The notes under the pieces were generated by a model that worked only from the letters and a program-made list of their open reading frames with translations, was not told the DNA's origin and did not search any database. 17,005 nt of DNA, from positions 1 through 17,005 of the forward strand of contig USCH01000036.1 of assembly GCA_900553175.1 (NCBI GenBank), given 5' to 3'. Source of the DNA: an uncultured Alistipes sp. Lineage in GTDB: Bacteria; Bacteroidota; Bacteroidia; Bacteroidales; Rikenellaceae. How positions within the stretch are numbered: the stretch's first letter is position 1; each line of letters opens with the position of its first letter. Both the position numbers and the translations under genes were made by a program. Shown in pieces: positions 10,996-16,959 of the stretch.

Positions 10996-11049
10996 CGGAC
11001 CGACCGAAAGACCGCTTGCGACGGCGCGGCCGACGATCCGTACGGCGGA

Positions 11050-11081
11050 TTTGGTGAAATGGAATTTGTGTGTTACTTTTG
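11050..11081 (+). promoter_or_regulatory. Promoter of tRNA-Ser
   Basis: TTTG at 11050-11053, 20 bases, then TACTTTTG at 11074-11081: both boxes match exactly. Only five bases separate the -7 box from the first base of the tRNA, so transcription starts at or within a base or two of the mature 5' end. Confidence 0.85.
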
Positions 11082-11086
11082 CGAAC

Positions 11087-11171
11087 GGAAAGTTGGCGGA
11101 GTGGTCGATCGCGGCGGTCTTGAAAACCGTTGAACTGCAAGGTTCCGGGGGTTCGAATCCCTCACTTTCCG
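11087..11171 (+). tRNA. trnS: tRNA-Ser, anticodon TGA
   Basis: A class II tRNA: acceptor GGAAAGT with ACTTTCC, D stem GCG/CGC, anticodon stem GCGGT/ACCGT with loop CTTGAAA (anticodon TGA at 11121-11123), a long variable arm with a GAAC/GTTC stem, and T loop TTCGAAT. The discriminator base is G at 11171. CCA is not encoded, unlike the tRNA-Arg in this window. It reads UCA and related serine codons. Confidence 0.96.
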
Positions 11172-11186
11172 CTTTCGGGGATCGTT

Positions 11187-11221
11187 GAAACGGCAGAACG
11201 GAGCGTTCTGTCGTTTTTTTT
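11187..11221 (+). terminator. Intrinsic terminator of tRNA-Ser
   Basis: AACGGCAGAAC (11189-11199) pairs with GTTCTGTCGTT (11205-11215), an 11-bp stem with one G-T pair and a 5-base loop, followed by a run of eight T residues. This is a strong rho-independent terminator 18 bases after the tRNA. Confidence 0.9.
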
Positions 11222-11410
11222 GCCGGGCTCTGCTCGGACCTCTCTGTTGCTCCCCGGATTTCCGACGCCGCCACCCGCCCTTTTTCCGGTCTCTCCCCAG
11301 TTCTTCTTCTCCTGCCTTTTGCCGATCCCTCTCCGGTCGCTTTTGCAGCTTTCTCCCGGACCCTGCCTTCTCCCGGCCTCCTTGATGCGCTCCCCGGATA
11401 CCCGAGGCCC
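11222..11410. other. Pyrimidine-rich non-coding stretch
   Basis: By my count 121 of the 160 bases at 11241-11400 are C or T on the plus strand. The unit GCTCCCCGGAT occurs exactly at 11249-11259 and again at 11389-11399, and looser CTCYCCGG-like units recur between them. The stretch lies between the tRNA-Ser terminator and a terminator that faces it on the minus strand. No reading frame here looks like a protein. Confidence 0.55.
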
Positions 11411-11431
11411 TGCGGGCCCTTGCTGCGGAAC

Positions 11432-11466
11432 AAAAATCCCGGCCCGAAACTGATTACGGGCCGGGA
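11432..11466 (-). terminator. Intrinsic terminator of the candidate small RNA
   Basis: TCCCGGCCCG and CGGGCCGGGA (11437-11446 and 11457-11466) form a perfect 10-bp GC-rich stem with a 10-base loop. The T-run ATTTTTG follows only on the minus strand, so the element acts in that direction. No protein gene on that strand ends here. Confidence 0.8.
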
Positions 11467-11511
11467 CTGCCGGAAGCTGCGTCACTTCTCGAAAGATTCT
11501 TCGGTGCGGCA
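11432..11511 (-). ncRNA. Candidate structured small RNA of about 80 nt
   Basis: On the minus strand a promoter (-7 box TATCTTTG at 11522-11515) is followed about 80 bases later by a strong terminator. Near the expected 5' end TGCCG (11511-11507) pairs with CGGCA (11472-11468), and directly inside it GAAG (11502-11499) pairs with CTTC (11476-11473). The transcript would thus be a 5' hairpin domain followed at once by the terminator hairpin. A reading frame opening with GTG at 11512 would begin at the first base or upstream of the transcript and has no protein-like features. I do not recognise the RNA family. The promoter, the fold and the end agree with each other; expression is not proven. 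Confidence 0.5.
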
Positions 11512-11514
11512 CTA

Positions 11515-11544
11515 CAAAGATAGCGAAATTCCCCCCCCCGCAAA
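11515..11544 (-). promoter_or_regulatory. Promoter of the candidate small RNA
   Basis: On the minus strand TTTG (11544-11541) is followed by 18 bases and TATCTTTG (11522-11515). Both boxes are exact, but the spacer is one or two bases shorter than the 19-20 seen at other promoters in this window. Nine of the spacer bases are a single G run. Confidence 0.55.
11531..11539. repeat. C9 homopolymer tract inside a promoter spacer
   Basis: Nine consecutive C bases on the plus strand (G on the minus) lie between the -33 and -7 boxes of the candidate small-RNA promoter. It is the longest G or C run I noticed in the window, and a length prone to slippage during replication. Confidence 0.8.
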
Positions 11545-11804
11545 TTTTGGGCCGATTTGTGTCCTAAATGACTTGAAACAGGACTTTTTGTGTTGTTTTT
11601 TCGGGATATTCGCCGCTGATCGACGGATGGCGGTCTTTGTCCGGGCAATTCGACGGACTGTTTATGCCGTTGCGGCCCGCGCGGTCCGATGGCCGCAACC
11701 GGCGGCGAATTATTGTCGCGGATGACTGCGGGATTCCGACCGGATGCCGCGCCCCGGAGCGCTGCGAAAAGGTCCGATCGCAAAATTACGCATTTATACC
11801 ACCT
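11545..11804. other. Non-coding region upstream of the Hdr-like operon
   Basis: No reading frame with recognisable protein features is present. The region is locally AT-richer than its surroundings around 11541-11630. It holds one notable inverted repeat (11669-11699) and a weak GTCCT/AGGAC hairpin followed by TTTTT near 11560-11590. It may carry regulatory sites for the operon. Confidence 0.5.
11669..11699. repeat. 9-bp inverted repeat upstream of the Hdr-like operon
   Basis: GTTGCGGCC (11669-11677) and GGCCGCAAC (11691-11699) are perfectly complementary with 13 bases between them, about 125 bases before the operon's -7 box. Spacing and symmetry would suit a dimeric regulator, but the GC-rich composition makes a chance match possible. 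Confidence 0.35.
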
Positions 11805-11845
11805 CCCCGGCGGCGGGGAATGAGTACCTTTGTCGTTGCAAAGGT
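11805..11845 (+). promoter_or_regulatory. Promoter and symmetric elements of the Hdr-like operon
   Basis: The -7 box TACCTTTG (11825-11832) matches the consensus, but no TTTG stands at the -33 position; instead a small hairpin CCCCG-GCGG-CGGGG (11805-11818) occupies the spacer. A second inverted repeat, ACCTTTG (11826-11832) and CAAAGGT (11839-11845), overlaps the -7 box and the start point. A weak -33 together with symmetric sites suggests that an activator or repressor controls this operon. Confidence 0.55.
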
Positions 11846-11856
11846 TTTTTCGTGCA

Positions 11857-12555
11857 ATGGCAAAGTATTTCGACATGCTGATGGAGGACGTGCGGTTCCG
11901 GGAGGGACTGAACGCCTGCATGAACTGCGGCGTCTGCACGGGCGTCTGCCCGGCCGCCGAGTTCTACGACTACGACCCGCGGCAGATCGTTTCGATCGTC
12001 CAGACCCGCGACGATGAGGCCATCGAACGGCTGCTGAAGAGCGACACCATCTGGTATTGCGGCGAGTGCATGTCGTGCCGGCCCCGCTGTCCCCGGGGCA
12101 ACACGCCGGGCTATGTGATTCAGGCCCTGCGCACGCTGTCGCAGAAGCTGGGCTTCTTCGTCGAGAGCGAGAAAGGCCGCCAGCAGCTGGCCCTCAAACG
12201 CACCATCGGCGAGAACATCCTGCGCACGGGCTACTGCATCGTGCCGCGGCTGGTCCGGCCTGAGCTGCATCCCGAGCAGGGCACCGTGTGGAAGTGGATC
12301 TACGACAACGACAAGGAGGTTTTCGGCCGCTTCACGCCCGTCTACATGCAGCACGGGGCGGGGGCCCTGCGCCGTCTCGACGACGAGTCGCTCGCCGAGC
12401 TCAACCGCATCTTCGAGGTGAGCGGCGGCAGCGAGATGTTCGAGACCATCGAACGCCACTCCGACCGCAAGGCCCGCGAGATGGGCTACGACGACGGAGC
12501 CGACCAGCGTTACATGATGGACGTATTCCTCAACAACAGCAACGAACATTCGTAA
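11857..12555 (+). CDS. HdrC-like iron-sulfur protein (two [4Fe-4S] clusters)
   Basis: This 232-residue cytoplasmic protein opens the operon. Two ferredoxin-type cluster motifs are complete: Cys21, Cys24, Cys27 with Cys31 (CMNCGVCTGVCP), and Cys68, Cys71, Cys74 with Cys78 (CGECMSCRPRCP). This layout is that of heterodisulfide reductase subunit C, which passes electrons between the FAD subunit A and the CCG subunit B. The protein is longer than typical HdrC (about 190 residues); the extra C-terminal part, after about residue 105, has no motif I recognise. The ATG at 11857 is preferred over TTG 11830, which lies within the -7 box. The HdrB-like gene follows after four bases, so the two products likely form a pair. 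Confidence 0.85.
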   Translation: MAKYFDMLMEDVRFREGLNACMNCGVCTGVCPAAEFYDYDPRQIVSIVQTRDDEAIERLLKSDTIWYCGECMSCRPRCPRGNTPGYVIQALRTLSQKLGFFVESEKGRQQLALKRTIGENILRTGYCIVPRLVRPELHPEQGTVWKWIYDNDKEVFGRFTPVYMQHGAGALRRLDDESLAELNRIFEVSGGSEMFETIERHSDRKAREMGYDDGADQRYMMDVFLNNSNEHS

Positions 12556-12559
12556 AGCG

Positions 12560-13648
12560 ATGAACAGACGACCCAGTTGGCGCGACTATCAGAAACAGAT
12601 CGCCGACGACCGTTACTACTATGCCCGCAGCTGCATCCGCCAGAACTTTTTCCCCGGAAGCGAGAAGGCCTTTATCGACATTTTGCAGCGCGACCTGGGC
12701 CGCGACCTGCTGGACGATCCCAAGCACTCGTCGTGCACGGGCATCGGCTACCATTCGGACATCGTGCCTCTGGAGACGATCATGACCGTCGTGGCGCGTC
12801 AGTTCTCGCTGATGAACGAGGCGGGCTACGAAAACTTCGTCACTTCGTGCATCACCTCGTTCGGCATCTACACCGAGATTCTGGCCACGTGGGCCGAATT
12901 CCCCGAGACCGAGGAGCGCACGCGCGAGCTTCTCCGCAAAGCCACCGGCCGCGAATTCCGCAAGCCGGCGAGCCTGGCCCACACGTCGGACGTCATGTTC
13001 CACTTCCGCGACGAGATCGCCCGCCGGGCCCGGCGGCGGCTGGTCAACGCCCAGACGGGCGAGCCGCTGCGCGTGGTCGAACACATCGGCTGCCACTACG
13101 CCAAGATTTTCCCCAAGTCGGGCATCGGCGGTTCGGAGTTCCCCTACGTGCTGGCCGGCATGGTCGAGGCGTGGGGGGGGGAGTGCGTCGACTACCCCGA
13201 GCGGCGGCATTGCTGCGGATTCGGATTCCGCAACTACCTGGTGCAGGCCAACCGCGGCTATTCGATCGCCAATTCGCACAAGAAGCTGGAGAGCATGGCC
13301 CCCTACAAGCCCGACTTCATCGTGGCCAACTGTCCGGGCTGCGCCATGTTCCTCGACAAGTGGCAGTACGCCATCGCCGAGATGGAGGGCACGACCTACG
13401 GAGAGAACGGACACGGCATCCCGGTGCTGACCTATGAGGAGATGGCCGGGCTGGTGCTGGGCTACGACCCCTGGACGCTGGGCATGCAGATGCACCAGGT
13501 GGATGTCGAACCGCTGCTCGACAAGATGGGCGTGGAGTACGACCCCGCGGCCAAATACCTGGGCCGCAACGGAAAATACATCGGGAAACCCGCGTCGGCG
13601 GTGGTCAACTGCTGTCCGACGGATACCATTTACGACATAAGAGAGTGA
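12560..13648 (+). CDS. HdrB-like CCG-domain protein
   Basis: This 362-residue protein resembles subunit B of heterodisulfide reductase, the subunit that holds two noncubane [4Fe-4S] clusters at the disulfide site in methanogens. The second CCG motif is complete: Cys178, then Cys218-Cys219, then Cys258 and Cys261 (NCPGC). The first keeps the family spacing but is degenerate: Cys25, then Ser58-Cys59 instead of Cys-Cys, then Cys97 with Ser100 in place of the last Cys. It may therefore bind only one noncubane cluster, or a different cluster at the first site. HdrB-typical features such as the late MHQVDVEPLL block are present; a tail with Cys351-Cys352 is extra. The stop codon overlaps the next ATG by one base (TGATG). 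Confidence 0.85.
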   Translation: MNRRPSWRDYQKQIADDRYYYARSCIRQNFFPGSEKAFIDILQRDLGRDLLDDPKHSSCTGIGYHSDIVPLETIMTVVARQFSLMNEAGYENFVTSCITSFGIYTEILATWAEFPETEERTRELLRKATGREFRKPASLAHTSDVMFHFRDEIARRARRRLVNAQTGEPLRVVEHIGCHYAKIFPKSGIGGSEFPYVLAGMVEAWGGECVDYPERRHCCGFGFRNYLVQANRGYSIANSHKKLESMAPYKPDFIVANCPGCAMFLDKWQYAIAEMEGTTYGENGHGIPVLTYEEMAGLVLGYDPWTLGMQMHQVDVEPLLDKMGVEYDPAAKYLGRNGKYIGKPASAVVNCCPTDTIYDIRE

Positions 13649-14655
13649 TGAAGAAACGTGTGATCGTCATAGGCGGCGGTGCGGCGGGGCTGCAAACGGC
13701 CCTCAAGCTGGCGGACCGGGGGATAGAACCGCTCGTCGTGGAGAAAGAACCGGAAACGGGAGGCAAGCTGCGCGACTGGCATGTGCTTTTCCCGTCGTTC
13801 ACCCCGGCCGCCGAAGTGCTGGGCGAGCTGCGCCGGCGCGTCGCCGAGCGGGGCGTCGAGGTGATGACGGGTGCCGGCGTTAGCGCCTTCACCTCGCGCA
13901 GCGTGACGCTCGACGACGGGCGGGTGCTGGAGTGCGCGGCCGTGGTCGTCGCCACGGGATTCACCCTTTTCGATGCGCGCATCAAGGAGGAGTACGGTTA
14001 CGGGCTCTACGACAACGTGTTCACCTCGGCCGACATCGAGCGGATGATGAACCGGGGCCGCGTAGTGCGTTCCGACGGCACGGCGCCGCGCCGCATCGCG
14101 CTGCTGCATTGCGTCGGCTCGCGCGACGAGAAGGTGTGCCAGCAGCATTGTTCGCGGGTCTGCTGCATCACGGGCGTGAAGCAGGCGATGGAGCTCAAGC
14201 GGCTCTTCCCCGAGGCCGAGGTGTTCAACTTCTATATGGACATCCGCATGTTCGGCCCCGGCTACGAGGAGATGTACCGCGAAGCGCAGCAGAGGTGCAA
14301 CGTGCACTTCGTGCGCGGGCGCATCTCCGAAGCGGCGCCCACGCTCGACGGGCGCGTGCAGATCAAGGCCGAGGACACGCTCACGGGGCGTCCGCTCCGG
14401 ATGAGCGTCGACATGCTGGTGCTGCTGGTGGGCATGCGGGCCAACGACGACAACGCTGCGCTGGCCGCAAGCGCCGGGCTGCGGCTGGCCCCGAGCGGTT
14501 TCATGCAGCCCCGCGACCTCTTTCTGGGGGGCGCCGAGAGCGGCGCGGAGGGCATCTTCTATGCGGGAACGGTCACGGCGCCCAAGAGTGTCGGCGAGAC
14601 GCTCGCCGAAGCCTCGGCGGCGGCCGATGCCGTGGCCGAATACCTCAAGCGATAG
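13648..14655 (+). CDS. HdrA-like FAD and [4Fe-4S] oxidoreductase (minimal form)
   Basis: This protein has 335 residues, about half the length of methanogen HdrA. A Rossmann FAD site is evident: GGGAAG at 9-14 with Glu32 at the end of the second strand, then ETGGKL. The HdrA-specific cluster motif C-x12-C-x3-CC is present as Cys155, Cys168, Cys172 and Cys173, followed five residues later by Lys178. The C-terminal block PKSVGETLAEASAAA is the usual end of the HdrA flavin domain. The ferredoxin inserts of long HdrA are missing; the next gene may supply them. In size and layout it recalls sHdrA and QmoA. The ATG at 13648 overlaps the preceding stop; GTG at 13645 would add one residue. It is the probable electron-distributing flavoprotein of the complex. 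Confidence 0.85.
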   Translation: MKKRVIVIGGGAAGLQTALKLADRGIEPLVVEKEPETGGKLRDWHVLFPSFTPAAEVLGELRRRVAERGVEVMTGAGVSAFTSRSVTLDDGRVLECAAVVVATGFTLFDARIKEEYGYGLYDNVFTSADIERMMNRGRVVRSDGTAPRRIALLHCVGSRDEKVCQQHCSRVCCITGVKQAMELKRLFPEAEVFNFYMDIRMFGPGYEEMYREAQQRCNVHFVRGRISEAAPTLDGRVQIKAEDTLTGRPLRMSVDMLVLLVGMRANDDNAALAASAGLRLAPSGFMQPRDLFLGGAESGAEGIFYAGTVTAPKSVGETLAEASAAADAVAEYLKR

Positions 14656-14658
14656 GTT

Positions 14659-14994
14659 ATGGCTGCCATCAATTTCGGATACACGATCTCCAAGCCGCGG
14701 GCCATCGACCTGGACCGCAACAACCTGCGCAAGAGCGATGAAATCCTGCGCGAAATGCCCGAGTTGCAGACCTGCATCGGCTGCGGCAGCTGCACGGCGG
14801 TCTGCACGGCCGGCAACCTCACGCAGTTCAACTTCCGCAAGGTCCACACGCTGGTCCGCCGCGGAGAGTACGAAGGGGCCTACGAGGAGATGAACAAGTG
14901 CATGCTGTGCGGCAAATGCCGGCTCGTCTGCCCGCGGGGCATCAACACGCGCGGGGTGGTGATGCTCATCAAACGTAAACTGGGGGATTTCTGA
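14659..14994 (+). CDS. Small HdrC-like ferredoxin
   Basis: This 111-residue protein carries two [4Fe-4S] motifs: Cys39, Cys42, Cys45 with Cys49 (CIGCGSCTAVCT), and Cys81, Cys84, Cys87 with Cys91 (CMLCGKCRLVCPRG). The last cysteine of the first motif is followed by Thr rather than the usual Pro. This is the core HdrC fold without extra domains; between the motifs a helix with VRRGEYEGAYEE is typical. It begins three bases after the HdrA-like gene and stops two bases before the membrane gene, so it probably links the flavoprotein to the membrane HdrD-like subunit. It is the second HdrC-type protein of the operon, but its sequence differs clearly from the first. Confidence 0.85.
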   Translation: MAAINFGYTISKPRAIDLDRNNLRKSDEILREMPELQTCIGCGSCTAVCTAGNLTQFNFRKVHTLVRRGEYEGAYEEMNKCMLCGKCRLVCPRGINTRGVVMLIKRKLGDF

Positions 14995-14996
14995 CC

Positions 14997-16781
14997 ATGA
15001 CTTTCTACGCACCTTTCTGTCTGCCGTTCATCGTCGGCGCCTCGGTGATGTTCGCCGCGGTCGCCGCCAAGTGGATCGTGTGGTTCCACCGGCTGCCGCC
15101 GGCCGACAAACGTCTTTTCTGGCGCGGAATCCCCACCCGGAAGACGTTCGGAGCCGCGGGCGAGGTGATCTGCGAATCGCTGCTCCACCGCCGCATCTTC
15201 CGCATCAACCCCGTGTTGGGATACATGCACATGTCGCTGGCCTTCGGCTGGTTTCTGCTCATCGCGGTGGGATGGATCGAGACGGTGGCCTACCTGGGGC
15301 TGCGCTACGTGCCGCTGCAGGGGCACGTCTTTTTCAAATACTTCGCCACGGGGCTGCCGCACAAGCCGTTCTTCGACTTTACGATGGACCTCCTGTTGCT
15401 CTTCGTCCTCTCGGGCGTGGCGCTGGCCTGGGGCAAGCGTCTCCGCTCGCGGGCGCTGGGCATGCGGCGGACGACCCGCCATGTGCTCGGGGACCGCATC
15501 GCCCTCTCGGCGCTGTGGTTCATCTTCCCGGCGCGTCTGGTGGCCGAGAGCACGACTTCGGCGCTCTATGGCGGCGGCGGGTTCCTCACCGGCACGATCG
15601 GCGACTGGTTGTACGGACATGTCGGCGTCGTGGCGCTGATGAATCTCGAGGGCGCGGCCTGGTGGTTCTATTCGTCGTGCCTGGGGCTCTTCTTCGTGGC
15701 GATGCCCTTCTCGCGCTACATGCACATCTTCACCGAGATTCCGCTCATCTTCCTGCGCCGCTACGGCCTGCGGTCGGGCGAAAAGGAGTCCTCCTTCGAC
15801 CGCTTCCAGACCGATGCCTGCTCGCGCTGCGGCATCTGCATCGACCCCTGCCAGCTGCAAAGCGTGCTGGGCGTCGACGACGTGCAGTCGGTCTATTTCC
15901 TGCGCGACAGGCGTTACGGGATGCTGCGGCGCGAAGTGGCCGACAACTGTCTCGTGTGCGGCCGCTGTGCGGCCAAATGCCCGGTGGGCATCGACCTCAA
16001 CACGCTGCGTCTCAATTCGCGCGATGCGATGCACAACGTGCCCGACGAACGCCGCTACGACTACTTCCGGGGGCTCGACCGTTCCGAAGGAGGCGGACGC
16101 ACGGGCTACTTCGCCGGATGCATGACTCTGCTCACGCCCCGGACGCTCACGGCCATGGAGCGCATCTTCAATGCGGCCGGCGAGGAGGTGTGGTGGGCCG
16201 ACCGCGAAGGCGGCGTCTGCTGCGGAAGACCGCTGAAACTGGCCGGAGAGACCGACTCGGCCCGCCGGATGATGCAGTACAACACGGAGCTGTTCCGCAG
16301 ACACGGCATCACGACGCTGGTCACCTCGTGCCCGATCTGCCTGAGGGTCTTCCGCGAGGACTACGACCTGAAGGGGATCGAGGTGCTGCACCATTCGGAG
16401 TATATCCTGCGCCTGATCCGCTCGGGACGGCTTGCACCCGAGCGCGGAACGATGCGTTTCACCTACCACGACCCCTGCGAGCTGGGGCGCGGCTGCGGCA
16501 TCTATGAGCCGCCCCGTGCCGTGATCGGAGCGCTCGGCGAGCTCGTCGAACCGGCTTCCACGCGCGAAAACGCCCTCTGCTGCGGCTCTTCGGTGGCCAA
16601 TACGGTCATTTCCGATGCGCAGCAGGTCGCCATCGCCCGCCATGTGGGGGCCGAACTCGATGCGACGGGAGCCGATGCGGTCGTCACGGCGTGCCCGCTC
16701 TGCAAGAAGGCGCTCGGACGGGGCACGGCCCTGCCCGTGGCCGATCTGGCGGAGGTGGTCGCCGCGGGGCTCAAATCCTGA
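14997..16781 (+). CDS. Membrane-bound HdrE/HdrD-type fusion with two CCG domains
   Basis: The protein has 594 residues in three parts. Residues 1-255 contain about five or six membrane segments (near 5-29, 73-101, 126-146, 168-190, 206-238) and resemble the cytochrome b-type anchors of HdrE, QmoC or DsrM; His78, His208 and His243 are candidate heme ligands. Next comes a double [4Fe-4S] region: Cys275, 278, 281, 285 and Cys318, 321, 324, 328. Last are two complete CCG motifs: Cys375, Cys408-Cys409, Cys445 and Cys448; then Cys494, Cys528-Cys529, Cys566 and Cys569, both with canonical spacing. The fusion could pass electrons between menaquinone in the membrane and a cytoplasmic disulfide-type site. 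Similar architecture is known in Hme, Tmc and Dsr complexes, but exact orthology is not established here. Confidence 0.85.
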   Translation: MTFYAPFCLPFIVGASVMFAAVAAKWIVWFHRLPPADKRLFWRGIPTRKTFGAAGEVICESLLHRRIFRINPVLGYMHMSLAFGWFLLIAVGWIETVAYLGLRYVPLQGHVFFKYFATGLPHKPFFDFTMDLLLLFVLSGVALAWGKRLRSRALGMRRTTRHVLGDRIALSALWFIFPARLVAESTTSALYGGGGFLTGTIGDWLYGHVGVVALMNLEGAAWWFYSSCLGLFFVAMPFSRYMHIFTEIPLIFLRRYGLRSGEKESSFDRFQTDACSRCGICIDPCQLQSVLGVDDVQSVYFLRDRRYGMLRREVADNCLVCGRCAAKCPVGIDLNTLRLNSRDAMHNVPDERRYDYFRGLDRSEGGGRTGYFAGCMTLLTPRTLTAMERIFNAAGEEVWWADREGGVCCGRPLKLAGETDSARRMMQYNTELFRRHGITTLVTSCPICLRVFREDYDLKGIEVLHHSEYILRLIRSGRLAPERGTMRFTYHDPCELGRGCGIYEPPRAVIGALGELVEPASTRENALCCGSSVANTVISDAQQVAIARHVGAELDATGADAVVTACPLCKKALGRGTALPVADLAEVVAAGLKS

Positions 16782-16882
16782 CCGACGGCCGACAGGGACG
16801 AGAATGAAAAAATAATTCGGCCCTTAATTTTCTGTAAAACAGCCGGAATCGCAATCTGCGGCCGCCGGAGTGCGAAATAAAT

Positions 16883-16913
16883 TTTGCAAAGCCGGGAATT
16901 TGTATTATCTTTG
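16883..16913 (+). promoter_or_regulatory. Promoter of initiator tRNA
   Basis: TTTG at 16883-16886, 19 bases, then TATCTTTG at 16906-16913 match the Bacteroidota promoter. Transcription would start near 16919, giving a tRNA precursor with a 5' leader of about 40 bases. Confidence 0.8.
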
Positions 16914-16934
16914 CAGCAGCAAAAGCGATAGATC

Positions 16935-16946
16935 GGGCCGCGGCCC
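16935..16946. repeat. 12-bp perfect palindrome in the tRNA-fMet leader
   Basis: GGGCCGCGGCCC is its own complement and lies between the inferred start point and the tRNA. In RNA it could form a short hairpin or a dimer. It would be removed by RNase P processing. Confidence 0.4.
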
Positions 16947-16959
16947 ATCGACGATACAT

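Noticed and set aside
9532..11433. 633-codon minus-strand frame across the aminotransferase, the tRNA-Ser and the pyrimidine-rich gap
   Set aside because: It is out of frame with the aminotransferase, runs through a tRNA and a terminator, and is compositionally biased.
11162..11512. 116-codon minus-strand frame starting with GTG at 11512
   Set aside because: It crosses two terminators and the antisense of the tRNA-Ser end. The purine-rich strand makes it Gly/Arg/Glu-rich, and it has no ribosome site. The small-RNA reading explains the signals better.
11560..11592. Hairpin GTCCT/AGGAC followed by TTTTT on the plus strand
   Set aside because: A five-pair stem with a 14-base loop is weak, and no plus-strand gene ends upstream after the tRNA-Ser terminator.
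11830..11856. Upstream TTG start that would lengthen the first HdrC-like protein by nine residues
   Set aside because: The TTG is part of the -7 promoter box, so it would lie outside the transcript. ATG 11857 leaves a leader of about 18 bases.
14880..16643. 587-codon minus-strand frame opposite the HdrE/HdrD-type gene
   Set aside because: A shadow of a gene with many conserved cysteine motifs. The translation has no domain features.
16787..16831. Possible terminator of the Hdr-like operon (GGCCGA with TCGGCC, then scattered T residues)
   Set aside because: The stem has only six pairs, the loop is about 24 bases and the T-run is broken, so it is not convincing. The operon's end remains undefined before the tRNA-fMet promoter.
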